Part shown: positions 1 to 14,667 of the stretch, one piece after another
How the letters are laid out: the number at the start of each line of letters is the position of its first letter
How positions within the stretch are numbered: position 1 is the first letter of the stretch
NCBI RefSeq assembly: GCF_000003815.2
Contig: NC_049979.1
Location: forward strand, 25,576,524 to 25,640,523
DNA length: 64,000 bases
Origin: Branchiostoma floridae
Lineage: Eukaryota > Chordata > Leptocardii > Amphioxiformes > Branchiostomatidae
Direction of reading: 5' to 3'
The notes under the pieces: model-generated
The model's database searches: none
The model's input: only the letters and a program-made list of their open reading frames with translations
Told to the model about the DNA's origin: nothing
Made by a program: the position numbers and the translations under genes

Positions 1-1479
1 TCAAAATGCTTGGCTCTTGCAAACATTTCGAGTAACGCCAAAAGTTGGTCTCTTGTATTTTGATAATGTACTTATTTTTGTGTCATTTTGACTGTTCGTT
101 TTGACTAAGTCAAGTCAAGACTATTCACCATCTCACTGCGTGACTTAACAAGATTTTTTAGTAAACAGAAACAAAAAAAAAATGATATCTGGCAATAGGA
201 GTTGCTAATCAAACAAGTGATGGTGATACTTTGAAATTGTAAAAGAATTTGCATGTATATGTTTGAACTTTTGTTGTTGACATCACTTATATTTTTGGCA
301 TAATTTTCTATTTGTATTTGTTTTCTGATAAAAGTCTTTTCTACTATGTAAATTTCTATTTTTTAACAGAAGCTAGAACAAAGATTCACCCTGTTTCTTT
401 TGTTCTGTTCACTGTACTATGACGAAGCTGAAATGAATAAATTTTAGAAGAGGAAGTATGTTTAAATTTAATGGGAAAACTCTTGAGAATTTCGCTTGTG
501 TATTTTCAAGTTTGGCAAAGACAAGAAAGCATCCAACATCTGCGATTCAATTTCTTTTGTTTTGGCAAAAATAAAAATGCATAAGTTTTGGTGTTACACA
601 TGTATGTTGCTTATTTTGTATACTTATGTGCCATGCTTTTTTATCGGTGCATTTACCGAACACAACTAAAAAAAAAGAATAAGAAAAAAACGTCGACAAT
701 TATATTCACACGAACAAGACATGCTACGGATATGTGTGGTGCTATCTAATGTGGACAATTGAATATTCGATGCATCATAGAGAACACTACGTACTGTATA
801 ACTTGAATATGAAGTTATTTAACATTTATATCATGTAAAATTAATAACAACCATTAATCACACATTTGCATTCAGAGTATATCATGTGCAGTGTATCAAT
901 AACATAAAATAATGCTTGATGCACCTACAAAAAACTCATTTTTTTCGTTCCCTTTTGGCCAGCTTACATGGTTTATTTTTCCTTTCGTTAATTGATATGA
1001 ATTCATCACAATGTGAAAAGGGAAATACAGATGTATAAAGAACTCCTACACAGTATAGGTAGTACAGTACATGAACAACAATAGCTGCACATGTACAATG
1101 CACTTCATTACAGATGGTGACTATACGGCTACATAAGTACACAAGAAACAACAATATTCGCAATGAAAGAGTAAAATCCCAGTGAGGCCTTAGTGGAGGC
1201 GCGCCCACAACAAGTCGCTCAGGTGCATGGGAAGTTCATGCTGTAATAAAAACTGTTGAGAGTCGCTTACTCGGTATAGTTTTCAGCAAAAAGTAGTCTA
1301 ATAGTTTAACACATTGTTTGCATTGTTTAGGTAAAACTGGTACGAAAGGGCGTTGATGACAACTTAGTGATAATGGGGGAAAGCTGGACATATATAATCT
1401 CTTGGGGTGGATCTGAAAAAAAGAAATCATTCAAAGTTTGTGCAACAAATCATACACAGCAATACACTAGGCAATACAC

Positions 1480-1482
<3 letters not shown>
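1..1482. other. AT-rich intergenic DNA, no gene recognised
   Basis: Short open frames only, with no domain, no convincing splice pattern and no recognisable repeat. Confidence 0.5.
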
Positions 1483-1542
<60 letters not shown>

Positions 1543-1555
1543 GAGAGAGAGAGAC

Positions 1556-1587
<32 letters not shown>
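1483..1587. repeat. Compound (CA)n-(GA)n-(CA)n microsatellite
   Basis: A CA run to 1538 is followed by a short GA run (1541-1553) and a second CA run to 1587. Open frames reading Thr-His or Cys-Val through it are artefacts of the dinucleotide repeat. Confidence 0.97.
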
Positions 1588-4500
1588 TCCAAGTTGAATA
1601 ACTCCGCACATCTGGATACTCCAATGTGTAGATATTTTCGAAAAATGGGGGAAATCTTTGAGGCATTGAAAGAGAAAAATCGAATTTCTAAAGTAACTAT
1701 TTATTCTTTGAACTGCTTCGTGAATGCTATTAAGTCCTCCAATCACTTATATATATTAACATGCTCTTTTATTCACTGCTGAGCCTCCTCCCCACTCTCG
1801 ACTTGCAGTGTCCAAATTTTGACTAATCCAAAACGGCCCAGGCGTGGTTTTAGCTAACGCGTCCAACCCAACTCATTAATTTTCACAGACATTGGCCTTA
1901 AATTTTTAATAAGCAACAGTCTTTTAAAAAGAATTCCCACACAGAATAATCCATCTTGCAATATACAGCAAATTTGGACACGTTTTTTTATTTCTTTATG
2001 TTTTGATATGATGAATATTTTTCTTGTGAAGTTTGCCGGCATTATGTATTAAACGGTGGGTATTGTCCGTTATAAGATACATGAATCCTTTGGGAATGGC
2101 GTGAATATATATAGAGGAATTTTAATCCCATGCAGAGCGGCTTTGTTCGCATGTAAATTATCATAGACTCCGGCGACATTTCTTGATCATAATGACTTAA
2201 TCCCCATGCGTTATAACGGCAGATTTTTCTCGCAATAAATAATCAAGCCACGATATAATTTGGCGACGGCGGCGTCAACCCATACCCTATGGTTGTAAAT
2301 ATGTTCATTTACGAAAGCACATCCCAAAAAAAATCTGTAAAAAAAAATCGCATGCAATCTGGTGAAAGTGAAGATCAAGAGGTTGGATTTTTTTCACACA
2401 AAGGAGGTTGGAGCGCTGGAGGGTGAACCTGGAGTTAAGATATTCAGGAGCCAGGACATTAATTTTCTGCCGTCCTCGCTTTTTTAGACATCTCCAATTC
2501 ATGGCCGTGCATAATTCATTTGAATCATTAATTGATCCACCGGAATAGTTCCACTCATGACCCAGTCGCCGCCGTCTCTTTATCTGCGTTTCAGTTTTCC
2601 CCCGAATCAGCACGAGCTCTGCTTTAGAGGTAATCACAAACTAATGACCTAAATGAGAACAAAGAACTCTTCCCTGTCTTCATGCTCCATGAATTTGTGC
2701 TGCAACTAATTTCAGCAATATGTAGTCCATAAATCGCGTGGCGTTGCCGGTAAGTTTGGAAACAAACGCAACTTTTTATCACCTTATTTTCTGATAGGCC
2801 CAAAGTTCTCCCAGAGAAAATGTCGCGGCGCTCCGATGGAATAAGAAAACTGCAGTGCTACTTCAAAAGGTTTTTCTTCATGTATGAGGCGGCAGGGATT
2901 TGTGAATTAAGAATTGCAGCGGTAAGTTTTATAGGTGACCTAGTGTCCAGCTTGGAGCCAGGTTGTCGTCGATGCTGTGTCCCTTGTCCCGAGGGTTTTT
3001 CACTACATTGGGTAGGGGGACGCAAGGGTCTCTACACACCCTTCAGATCAACAGATGATATACTAGGACTCGGAGTGGGGCGACGTTTGGGCATGTAGCT
3101 CTCACCATAACGCATTGACAAGAGGTCCAAATAATAAATAGTCGGAGTAAACAAGGTTCTATGGAAATGTTTTCCCCCGGCGGTTTTTTCGCGGAGATGG
3201 ATAGGGTAGATGAGAATCAAATGCCGTCGCTTCCGTTGGAGAAAGACTACAGCCGCGGGTCTTTTTCTGCTTCTATCTTTTTCCTACCGTCTTGTAGTCA
3301 TGTGACTGGTGGGTGATAGATAGGTGTACTCATCGCTAGCTCCTTACCCGGGGCGAAACCATGTCGACTGCACTTTCCAAGCGACGTGGAGGGCCCCCGC
3401 AAAATTACCCCACGTCGCCGCTTCTGATTCATAATTCATAACGCACTTGATTTTGCTTAATGCGCGCCTGAAATCAATATGTGTCAAGATTGGGTACCGC
3501 GGTGTGTCGAAGCCAGATGTAAATTTCTTTCTCCTCCCCTCTTATTTTCTTGAGCAAGCATAATTATGTTTCAGTGGGCGCAAAACTTTGTTTCTTACAT
3601 ATAAATGAGGTGTATATGTTAGCACCGTTGCAACTGGATGCACAAGACTTGTCGACTCGTCCCCCCGCTATCTTGTGTTTTCTTGACGCGGTATATCTGT
3701 TAGTATGATCTGCTATGAAGATCAAGAGAAGCGTCTTTGAGAGCGCGTCAGAGCGCTGGGACTTGGAGCGTGGCGGATTTAGGTGGGGATGAGGACATGT
3801 AGGTAGAAGTCTGGAGATGGCTACTGGCGCCGAGAGACGACAGAGGTGTACGCACAAGGCGACAGTGACAGAAACTTGGCCCGCGGGAGGATGATAAGTT
3901 GTCCGGCGGAGCAGACTCTTGCTCAGAACCGCCGGGAACAACCCCATCCCCGCCGCGGGTAGTCACGGATCCCCTCCTAAGCTGTGCAGAGACAAGAGTA
4001 ATTCGTTCAAAATGAGAACATGAGAAACGCAGACGACACAAGAGATAATACAACAAATGGGACCTCCCGAGCGAGAGGCCTTCAAGAGAGATTTGGCTTC
4101 AAGTTCACGTCGCAAGTTTGTGGTCCCACGACAGGTAAAAGACGAACGGCAATGTCAAGTCAGGGGCGGCACAGAAGGTTTTTCCTGACGAAACATGGAA
4201 ACACATCAACAGATAGGTGTCGTTATGAATAAAAATGCCAGTACAAGAAATTACTTTTGAGAAATACCACAATTTTGTTGGCTGAGCGGATGACTGACTA
4301 CGTCACATTGGAGTAGTGATGCGGTGAGAGTAACACCGTGCACCTACACACTACATGTCACAAACACACACGTCCCATTCTTTCAACTTTTACACAAATG
4401 CTACTCAGCCAACTAATGACTTTTACGACGGAAAATCCAGCGAACCAATTATTTGGTGCCAGAGAGGTATTAGTTGATACTCCGTATCTAATTTGTGTAA

Positions 4501-5762
4501 AGAGGTAAGAGAAGGGTCGACGGATAAAAAAAAACTGAAATGAAATGCTATTTAGAATAGCGTTAGTCTGTTTCTTTAGAATCATGTTTTCAGTAAAGTT
4601 GTAAATAAAAACTTCATAACTAACTCTCAAAAAGTTCTTAAGAAGTTATCCTTATGAAAATCCATTGTTGATTTTATTGATCATAAAAGGAAAGGACTTC
4701 TATAAGGTCTTCTACAGATGCACAAATGTAAATACAATATTTTTAAAATAGTATAGATACAAGGTATATGAATAAGAATTGTATACCCTTCTTAAGGTTA
4801 GATATCCAAATAATGAGATAATACAAAACTGAATTCTATAATGTACATGTATCTGTATATTTGCATGCTGTGGGGATTGTCTACAGTATATGTATAAGAT
4901 GGAAGGTGTCTTTTTGAGCAAGTCAAAATAATTGTTTGATAATTGTGAAATATATGTAAGTGAAAAGACGTCCATTTCTTCCACACGCTAGTCTATATAG
5001 ATATTCGTCGTTTGCAGGATGTTTAATTCAACTCTGAAAGGAAATCCCACAACTCTGAAGAGGTACCCACTTCACAAATTCACCAATTTCTCCCCGGGCC
5101 GAAAAGGAGAATCGTTTCAAGTCGGCTAATTAGTACACACCATCCGAGGAGAGTCCACGCCGCCGAAGCTCCAACATTCCGACATCTCTTGATGATAATA
5201 ATCAGCAAAACTTAATGAGAAAACAATCCCTTTTCTTTGACAGCTCGCTTCGTGAACGGAATGATAACAATTTTGTTTTAGCCTCAGCGTTCACTGGACG
5301 CTTAGAGATAACAGTGCATTTGTACAAGAAAAAAAAACATTCAAGTTACATCAACAATTACATACTACTTTTACTATTATTATCATTTATTTCAGGAAAC
5401 TAAACTATGCTATAGTAGACATTTTGTAGTATTGGAAGAGGTTATGTATTTTTACAATCTTTGACGGAATAAGTTGTGGATTTTTCATATATAGTTGATA
5501 CTGGTCCGTTCATTTCTTGAGTGGATTTTTGGTATGGACGATGACAATGGGGCTTGTGGGCACGGTGTCGGACCAGGACCTGGTGACAAGGTAGCTCATC
5601 AACACAAGAAAACGGAACCTAGGGAGAGGGCGCACAACTTTTACTGACACTCTGAGGACTTCAGTACGGCAGAAAGCTGGTGGAAGACACGCAAACCTCT
5701 GGGGTTGTCATCCGACGATGTGCTCGACTCCGACGAGACTGGTGACACTACTGCCTGTTATG
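1588..5762. other. Intergenic DNA, no gene recognised
   Basis: No recognisable coding region. The stretch 2100-2640 has homeodomain-type sites (TTAATCCCC near 2200, ATTAATTGATC near 2528) and no obvious repeat, so it may be regulatory. A 127-codon minus-strand frame at 3564-3947 shows no known domain. Confidence 0.4.
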
Positions 5763-5980
5763 TAACGCTAGGTCACCTTTATCCGTGGGGTGACCTTTAT
5801 CCGTTGTCTTTAAACACAATTTAGGAGTATGAAGTCTGCGGACTGTGGTTTCAAATTTGCAATATTTTCAAAATGTTCCGATTTGAAACCACCGTCCGTC
5901 AACTTCATATCCCTAAATACGTTTTTTTTCTTACAAACAACAAATATAGGTTACCCTCGGATAAAGGTGTACTAGAGTTA
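5763..5980. mobile_element. Non-autonomous inverted-repeat element (MITE)
   Basis: The ends are inverted copies: CACCTTTATCCG at 5774-5785 opposes CGGATAAAGGTG near 5958-5969, and similarity extends outward to TAAC.CTAG at both ends. Inside, arms at 5821-5857 and 5881-5918 are near-perfect inverted repeats containing GGTTTCAAAT / ATTTGAAACC. No coding potential; looks like a DNA-transposon MITE or foldback. Confidence 0.75.
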
Positions 5981-6308
5981 TATCACAAGAAACATATTGG
6001 AAAGAAATAGCCCAACATGTTTAACAGTTTGAATACATTGATTATGTAGTAACAGAAAGTTCTTAGGCGTGAATAGAAAGTAACTTTGTCTACCTCCCCA
6101 TCATACTAATATCCAGGAATCCTGCACAGTTCAATGGCGGGAAGATGACAGAAAGTCATTTTTATAAAAGAAGTGAAATCAACGTATTAACTAGCAATGT
6201 AAGACACTAGCCATCACATCTTCAGGTTGTCTTATATCATAATTACAATGTGCACGAAATATTGACTATTGTAACGTCTTGTCATTTGAATGACATAATA
6301 TCACACGT

Positions 6309-6408
6309 NNNNNNNNNNNNNNNNNNNNNNNNNNNNNNNNNNNNNNNNNNNNNNNNNNNNNNNNNNNNNNNNNNNNNNNNNNNNNNNNNNNNNNNNNNNN
6401 NNNNNNNN
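6309..6408. other. Assembly gap (100 N)
   Basis: Exactly 100 Ns, the usual placeholder for a gap of unknown size. Open frames crossing it are meaningless. Confidence 0.99.
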
Positions 6409-6482
6409 TGTAAGATCCGCTACGACCTGTACTTAGCTTGTTTGAGCACAAATGTACAATAAAGGTCATTCATTCATTAAAT
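6409..6482 (+). mobile_element. Retroelement 3' end (LINE/CR1-L2-like tail)
   Basis: Just after the gap, GTACAATAAAGGTC is followed by CATTCATTCATT. An AATAAA signal followed by a short tandem tail is typical of non-LTR retrotransposon 3' ends. The body of the element is missing, probably in the gap or truncated. Confidence 0.45.
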
Positions 6483-8468
6483 AATCCTACACTACACGAC
6501 TATGTGAAACTATCCTGCATTTCTGTTCGGGTCAAATTCAACTCTAAGGCGAAAAAGGTTCAGACAACAAATCAGACAAATTCCCAACTGTCGACTTCGT
6601 TTTGCATTTTCAGAAGCCTAACGTAAGAAAAAAGACTTAATGAAGAAAGCTCAGATTATCATGCAGTTCCATACGGTGTTACTAGAATGCAGCGCACACG
6701 TTAGATATTAAAGTTGCTCCGGTGAAATGTCAACAACGACAACTTTAATACCTCAGCTGCCTTTCTTGGTAATCCGCCATGCTTGGGTTAACGCGACAGT
6801 ACAAGGGACCGAAAACACCGTGTACTGTCACGATATACCAAGGATGCACTGTGTGATAGGAATTTTGACATCTTCAAGGTCTTCTTGTGCAGAGGTTGGC
6901 TAGCTGCGATAACATTATCAAATCTTAGAGTATGCAAACCGCAAAAACAAAGCAAAAACGCATGTGCAAAGGCATTAGTAGTAGAGAACCTATACGTGAT
7001 TTCTGCTAGGCAACAGTATAGCATTTCTTATGTTGTATTTGAATACAAACAATATCAAGATGTATCATTGGCCATACGAAAGACGTTCTAGGTAGACATA
7101 CAGCTAAATTACACCTTTGTATTCACAGTGATTTTTAAGACAATTGAAATCATTACTTTTCCTTATTCCTTCGCTTTTGAGCAAGACAGACATTGAACAC
7201 GAAAACATTTTTCTTTCCTGGTTCCTTGCATGCCCTTTCTTTACAATTTGTCTGGGGTTGCTTCGTACTTCTCTTTCAACATAAGATGAAACGACAATAG
7301 TTGGACTTACTGGATTTTTTCAGTATTGATATATTTTAACTTTTCTTGTATTACTTCACAAAGAACTCTGATGTTTGGGGGTGTAAACTAGTTTTGTTTG
7401 TCTCTACTATAGTGTCCTCTATTAGCAAGAACTTACATGTGTTTTAAAACAAGGTACTCTGTATTGAAAAGATGGTTAAGATTGCATTCATTAATAGCTA
7501 CTTTTATTCATGAATGTCTTATCTGGTGACAACAAACGTAGAGCATCTTTGCAATACGGAACACGTAGTATAACAACATAGTCTGGTCATTAAAAGCATC
7601 AAAATCAAACAACAAGAAAACCCTGTGACATGTATATGGATTATGGAATGTTCTACAAAGTCTGAACTATCACGGAGAAACAAATGTCATCGGTAATTTG
7701 CGTTTTGTCGTTGTTTTTATTTATTCATGTCAGAATAGTTCAGATCCCGCTGTTTGGCTTCCGCGCCAAATGAGGAATGTCGTCTGCAGAAATTGATGCG
7801 CACTCAGTCTTGATGGATGAGAAAGAATACTAACTATAATATTTACGATACTTTTGCGAGTTACCTCAACCGAGTCTTCAACCCACATGGGGACTAAAAC
7901 GTCTGTTGTCTTCATTTTGTTACAGACAAAACCGTTCCGAACATGACCCAAACAAAGCCTCATACTGAATTTGACTAGTATTTGTTTCAATAGCTAGTAC
8001 ACAAAGGTGCTTTAACTTGTTCAGTCGTAAAGTTTAAGATTCAAGTCAAGTTGAAAAACATAAATAACAACATCTACATCAGCAAGTATACCTATAGCTA
8101 AGTCTCATGGGACTAAAACGGTCCTATTTCGAAAGTATCAAGTGAGAGAAAAAGCAACCGTCGCAGGTACAATTAAAACAATTAAACCAGCGGCGTCAGC
8201 AAAAGTTCACACGGTCCTTCTCTATTAGTCACAGTAACTGTTTTAATATTGCGGACTTAAACGTTGGTATTTTGTAACCAGCCTATCTAATGATGGTGAA
8301 TGCGTTATTTCATTCGGAAGATGGGGTAGTACTTAGTGGGAGGGGAGGGGGGTTGAGAGCGTGTTTGGTCTTATCCTTAGTATAATATTCAAATGACATT
8401 CCAGGATGGAATGATGAATATTGACTGTTTATATAATTTGCCGTAGGGTGAGTCTTTGATATACATAT

Positions 8469-8469
<1 letters not shown>

Positions 8470-8554
<85 letters not shown>

Positions 8555-8600
8555 ACACACACACACACCTACACACATGCACACACACATACACACACAC
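8470..8600. repeat. (CA)n microsatellite with TACA interruptions
   Basis: A long dinucleotide run interrupted by several CATACA, CCTACA and CATGCA variants. Confidence 0.97.
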
Positions 8601-11600
8601 ATTTACATATGTATATATTGGTTCACCCCTAATTGCCTTCCTACCCTTCCCATTTATTAGCTATTCTGTTTTTGGTGTGATTATTTGAGGGCGACACATC
8701 TCTCCATCACTCATCATCTGGGCACGATCTCCGCTCTCGTTCCCACATCACACCGTGTTCTCTGTGAGAGACTGATTCTGTCGTCTGCAGCACCGGGACG
8801 CGGGAAAACAAAGAGATGTCGGGGTCACCGTCTCTGAAAAGTGTCGCCTTTGTCGCACGACAAGACATATGTCACTGTCACGTTGCCTGTGCTAAATGAA
8901 AGACATAGATCATTCGCAGGACAGGCGTGCCAACTGACGTATTCACCCAAGGCGAAACTGGAGCAGGTATTGAATTCGCTTTGTCGTTCTTTGTTTAAAG
9001 CGACACTAGCTTGACTGTGGACGTGGCCTAGATATTTTCATGACTATCATTGGGGTCAGGAATTGATGATATCAGAATACTATGATTAGTTATCATAACG
9101 TAGTATAGAAGGAAAAAAAATTCTGGTGAGAAAAATTGAGACAGAAAAAAAGTTTTTTATAGGCATTTAACGTTACATGTTTATATGGCATATACAACGC
9201 AGTCGTGAAGTTGTAAACCAGTTGTGATACGCCGATTCGGGGCACATTTCGATCGGTTGCTTCAAATGATGCTTTTGGCCAAAATATAAATCATCAACTG
9301 TATGGGTATGAGCTGTTCATGTTAAATTCCTATTTTTCTGTCATATGTGTGCATTTGTTTTTGCAAGTTGAGGTAGGGGATTGACTTCTTTTATCACGAA
9401 AACTTGTATGGCTGTTTAGATATACATACCAGGAAATAATTTCTTCATATGTTTCTAATTCAAATGACAAATGTTTGACATTTGTAGCGTAATTCTACAT
9501 TTTCATGTTAATTCACAAATGTGATTGGCTCTTCTGTAACGGTATTGTTCATATGAACACTCGTATTCAGTAGATTAAAGCCTTGATATAATACTTACAT
9601 ACACATTTCTTACAGATACATCTCCATCAAGCATATACAGAGAGAGGGACCGCATGTTTCATATCATCACTATACTGTAGGAATTGCACCTAACGTTAAA
9701 ACGTTTTCATCAAAGTGCTAGTAAACTATCGTCTTGGAAAATAACTAAAACAGCAACAAGAAGGATGGTATAGCATCAAGAATGTTGCATGAAACTATAA
9801 CTAGTAATGTTCCCTTAGAGGCAGAAACGACTCAAAAACTAGAGATGCAAAATCACGTAACATCCATAAGGTAGATTTATTAATTTGCATCATCATTTTA
9901 TGTCAATAAATCCTATTGATAGTATGATTCTAAACTTACTGTGTAGTGTAAGAAACAACACTACATATCATACGCCCCAGAACTAACACTGTATTTACAT
10001 GTAGAATTAAGAGATTCGGTAACAACTTTGAGTCTAATTCTATAAAGGTTGACCTTACAGTATCTGTAATGGTATCTGATTTTTGTAATAGAATGGCATG
10101 AAAATTCTACGTAAACTTTGACTTGACTTGGAATAAGAAGCCGATCATATAAGTCAAGAATATTCTTTGTGGCAACATATTGTTTGTTGCAACGTCCATG
10201 TTATTAGAATTCAGAATGAAAAGAGACATTAAATCTACATAAATAGGAATGCTCACAAGTAAATATAGCTGAGTATGTTATCTGTTACAATGCATAGCAA
10301 ACAATGCTGTGTTTCACTCAATTCACTGATAACTATAGACGGATCCGTATTTCTATTGCGTTGACATAACTGTATACAGTCACATATCCGCATTCTAAAA
10401 TACAGCATAGGTCACAACATATACATGATAAATTGCCAGAATTTCTAACCACAATAATCCATTAGCTTCGACTTTAGAGTATATACTACTAGAAGATATC
10501 ACTTTATCCACAGAAGATAATGATATTATCTTTGCTGTAATAAAAATGTCAAACATATACAGTTTTCTGACGTTTTCCTAAGATTGGGGATTGGGTTGGT
10601 TTTGAGGTCTGTATTGGATGTACCAAATCCATAACAGTGGTCGCTTTTTTTAGTAAATATCTTACTGAAATAATTGAACATTACATGCATCTATACATTG
10701 TGTAGAAGGGTATGCTTTTATGAGATCACAAATACTACTAAGCTGTAGTTTCGAGTGTATGTTTTCTGTCAGTGGCTCACTTTGTTAGTCGATTTGACAT
10801 ATACACGTACATGTAGTTGCATTTTCTTCCAAATTATGGGACTGCAAAGAAAGAAAGAAGATAACGTTTATTCACAGATAGAAAATAGATACTAACCGAT
10901 ATTTAGGTTTTACAGTGATCAGCGAAACTGTGTGCTAGTAAGATACAAATACCCGCGTCTCCATTTTGTGTTCCACAAAGTCAACATTTCGTTCCCATAC
11001 AGCTACATATACAGGGATATGTGTCAATAATTGTCACCCTTTTCCCAATAAAATTCTCCCCAATATAACCTCAAGTCTTTTACCATTTTGAGCAGCTAAT
11101 AAAACAAGTATTATGTAGTTTACAACGTGTGTATTATCTGTAGCATAATCGTTGGTATCTACGCCGTGTATCTCCTGATTCTAGAGGGTAGGATTTCATG
11201 TACGTACTACAGATTATAACGTGATCTCTTCCGTCCGCTTTTTGATTTTTACAGAGGTGATTACACTAAACCCACATTATTACCTGTATGACAGGATGAG
11301 CTACAACTACCACTGCTTGTATACGGTTTATGGTGTATTTCTACAGCTTGTAAAATATAGATATTGAAGAATTTTCCATGTACGTGTATTTTTGGGGGAA
11401 TTCGAACTACGTATGTCTATATTGTAGAGGCTGATGTACTGTACTGAATTGATGATGTCAAAATTGTCTAAAGAAAAGTTAAAGAGAAGGTACATATTTA
11501 CAAGTCGTTGACTTGTAGAATGGAGTATATCATATTTTTTTCATTGTAAGTTTGCATACAGTGCTGTTGATAAAGAAAAGCACAGTTATACACTGATAGG

Positions 11601-13455
11601 ATGTTTCTGCTTGCTGTGTTGTGCTCCCCATAGTTGACGGAAGTAAACAGACATCGTTGGCTAGGTCGACAAGTTATCCCATATTTCTTCACTCCTTTTG
11701 ATTCATCTTATGCTTTCTGGGAGCTTAACCAAACTGGCAGGTGTAATTCTTCTACAGCGTGAGCTGAGAGACAACAGAAAATGAAGATATGCCCAAGACG
11801 AAAGAAATACGTCACCAAAATAGGCGTTCCGATTCTCAGCCCCATTTTTTCCCTCGTGTTGAGTCGATGTTGTAGCCAGGATCAGGTGAGTTTGATAGGA
11901 CGTGGGCCGATAGTTGACACACGCGGCTTCGCCTTCGATTTCTTTCCACAACTCTTCAACCACCCGAAGGTTAAACGATTTTCCGATACATGCACAGTTC
12001 CACTGATTGCTGACAGATACGGCACGGGTTGGTTCTGTACGGTGAAGCAGACTGTGTGTGTTAGAGAGGCTGTGTGTTGAGTGTGTGGCCCTAACTCTAT
12101 CCCTCCGTGCAACCGCCGGTTGTTACACTTCCCCACAATAGCTAGGTCAAAACCTCAGACACAGCTCGACCCTTTGTTTCCTTTCACCCCACATACATAC
12201 ACTGTAGTGATCTGAATACTTAAGTAGAACATAGCAAGATCAACGGAGACACCCTACAGACGAGCTGACCGACTGGCCTAGGAGAACCACAGAGGATGCA
12301 GGATGAAGTTATGGCCCCCCTCCCCCTTCCATGGCTTCCCATGCCCCTCATGTGCTATCCTCATTTCTCACAGCAAAAAAATATTTCTTTCAGTACACGC
12401 ATTATCTTATCATAATGACATGGCTAACTGTTTCCGAAAGTCACCAATTATTTGTGCAGAAGTAGACTTGTGTGTATGTTTTTCTGCCCAGGTAAGTTTT
12501 GAATTATTCCCCGTATTGGTCAGTGTTTACTTTATAGCGCAATCCTGCCTAAAACTGGTTTCTCCACCGAAAACTATACAGGATGATTCGATAGGGAGAT
12601 TATCACAAAAAATGCATACCTAACCCCAACTTTCTTTTTAATTGTAGCAAATAACTAAGGTATCATAAATTTACTAATTAAACAATAGTCAATACGCGTC
12701 TTTGTCGTTTGATGTAGCATTTAGCTGACCGGTATCCGTACATACCAGCATTCAATCTAACGTTGAAATACATCTACATGTAATGTTCAAAGCTGTAACA
12801 ATGACGAAAGCAAGTACAATACAACAAAAGTGCTATTCAACTGTGCTATTCAACTGTCCTATTCTATGTATCTAACCCTAAGATTGTTACTCACTCATGA
12901 AATGTTTTGGTTGTTCTCAACATGGAAGAAATATTGGAAGAAATATAATATAGTGATTTGTTATCACTATACACTAGTAATTTTTTGTAGGAAAGTAAAG
13001 ATATTACTGAAAAAATAATAAAAAAACAGTGGAATTCGTTGGGATCCCGTTTAGTCACAAAAATGTTGTGGTACTGTACATAGACGAATTCATATTACTC
13101 AAACTCTTATTGTTTACTGAGATAATTAACTACATTCTAAGCCTTCCTTCGCAAAACAGTTTTTCTTGTTTAAATTTTACTTTTTTCTTCACTGTATCTG
13201 AAAAGCGAGGAGAAGTTGAAATTGTGTAATGTTAGGTAGTGTACCTTGTATTCATTATCTCATGTTGAAAATGTTTTACCGTTACCTGTACCTATACCTA
13301 GCCCAGTGTGCAGTGTGGCAAGAATGTTCAATAAAGTTTTTTTGTAGGCTCAAGGGTTTATCAATATCAGGAGGATATGCAATTGATTGATTTTTAAGTT
13401 TTTTTACACACAGTGTATTCGATTTTGATTATAGATCCTTCTTAAGAAAAGAAGA
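8601..13455. other. AT-rich intergenic DNA, no gene recognised
   Basis: Nearly 5 kb of strongly AT-rich DNA with no convincing coding region. An AATAAA with a T-rich follow-on at 13331-13345 could be a retroelement tail but is too short to classify. Confidence 0.45.
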
Positions 13456-13554
13456 ACACAGACACACGGACACACACATGTACACACACACACATACACA
13501 CACACACACACACACAGACACACACAGACACACACACATATACAGACACACACA

Positions 13555-13616
<62 letters not shown>
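13456..13616. repeat. (CA)n microsatellite, interrupted
   Basis: CA repeats with GACACA, TACACA and GCACA variants, ending in a pure CA run. Confidence 0.97.
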
Positions 13617-13618
<2 letters not shown>

Positions 13619-14470
13619 TAATAGAGTGACTAGGATAAAAAACTTTAAAAATGAACAACCTTAAACACAAACAGTATGACAAATTCTAAAGGTTAGAGTT
13701 TGAGACTTTGAGAGTTGTTCAACATAGTAACATATAAAAGTAACCTTTACTCAATTACTTGGTCCTAAACGTCAGAGACTTAATGTTAAGTTACGTGGTT
13801 CCATCCATTCTTTATTTCAAATGATAATCTAGTTTCTTCATTGTTCATATGTATAAGTTTTGTAAACTAAGCACGTCTTAAGACCGGTGTACGAACAATT
13901 CAGAGCTAGAAACTAAATGTTGACCCCAAAACTGCTTTCTGTTGGCCTCGGTTGACAAGCAAGGGAGGATAATTCTATATAGTTAATGAATCGCTATCAT
14001 GATATCATTGGCATCATATTTCTTGTAATTTCGCAGCCATCAACTTGTCTACGGGTAACCTTTTTACCATAAGTGTTCTTTCGTGTGGCTCAAAATGCCT
14101 GTGTATAGAAAGTGCCACTCATAATTGGGTATTAGAAGAAACTAAAGCAATTTCATTCATTTTACATAACAGTTACATCTTTCTTTACTTTTGTAATGTT
14201 AACTTTCTGAGAAATTTCTACTTGCTGTATATTTCGTGTACATAGTGACGTTCGAAATTGTATGAAGTAAAAACGTGAAGAAAGCGTGATTCATTGAGAT
14301 ATAAGTTGACATTTTGTGTTGCAATGTGGGAGGGGGAGGGGTGCATTCCGGCTCATGAATATTCATAACTTAATTCTGATGTACTGAATGCTGTGTGTTG
14401 AAGACACAGTGGTACCTGCACAAGACAACCCTGGAAATATCAAAACCGGAAGTCCTACTGCAGTAATATG
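13617..14470. other. AT-rich intergenic DNA, no gene recognised
   Basis: No coding signal or classifiable repeat. Confidence 0.4.
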
Positions 14471-14473
14471 AAA

Positions 14474-14607
14474 CCGCTAGGGGCACATTGTTCTTCGTTT
14501 TACAAACACCTACCAACATCCATCCACGACTTCTCGTGTTATGCTGTGTACAGACAAACACACAGACACACGCACCCGAAAACATAACCGTCTTGGCGGA
14601 GGAAAAA
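14474..14607 (+). repeat. 3' part of a dispersed repeat ending in ACAGAC/CACACA and AACATAACC..GGAGG
   Basis: The segment runs through a CACACAGACACACGCACCC stretch and ends GAAAACATAACC-GTCTT-GGCGGAGG. The 31.3-31.8 kb copy ends in a similar way: a CACACAGACACACACATACA stretch, then AACAATACCTTC and AGGAGGTTA. It looks like a truncated member of one widespread non-coding family. Confidence 0.5.
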
Positions 14608-14667
14608 ACAACGACAGTAACGTGACAGGGGCCGCTCACTTCAAAAGGACGTGTTAACTGCGCAAGT

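Larger units (their letters stand above)
5981..8469. other. Intergenic DNA with an assembly gap, no gene recognised
   Basis: AT-rich; no coding region seen on either side of the N run apart from the retroelement-like tail described separately. Confidence 0.45.

Noticed and set aside
3564-3947. 127-codon minus-strand frame
   Set aside because: No recognisable domain and no splice-consistent neighbours; length is not unusual for chance in a GC-richer stretch.
13456-13616. CRISPR-like regular repeats
   Set aside because: Only dinucleotide repeats with no unique spacers, in a eukaryotic genome.
13404-13682. Cys-Val-rich frames here and at 1427-1746, 8310-8600 and 23517-24121
   Set aside because: Translations of CA/TG microsatellites.
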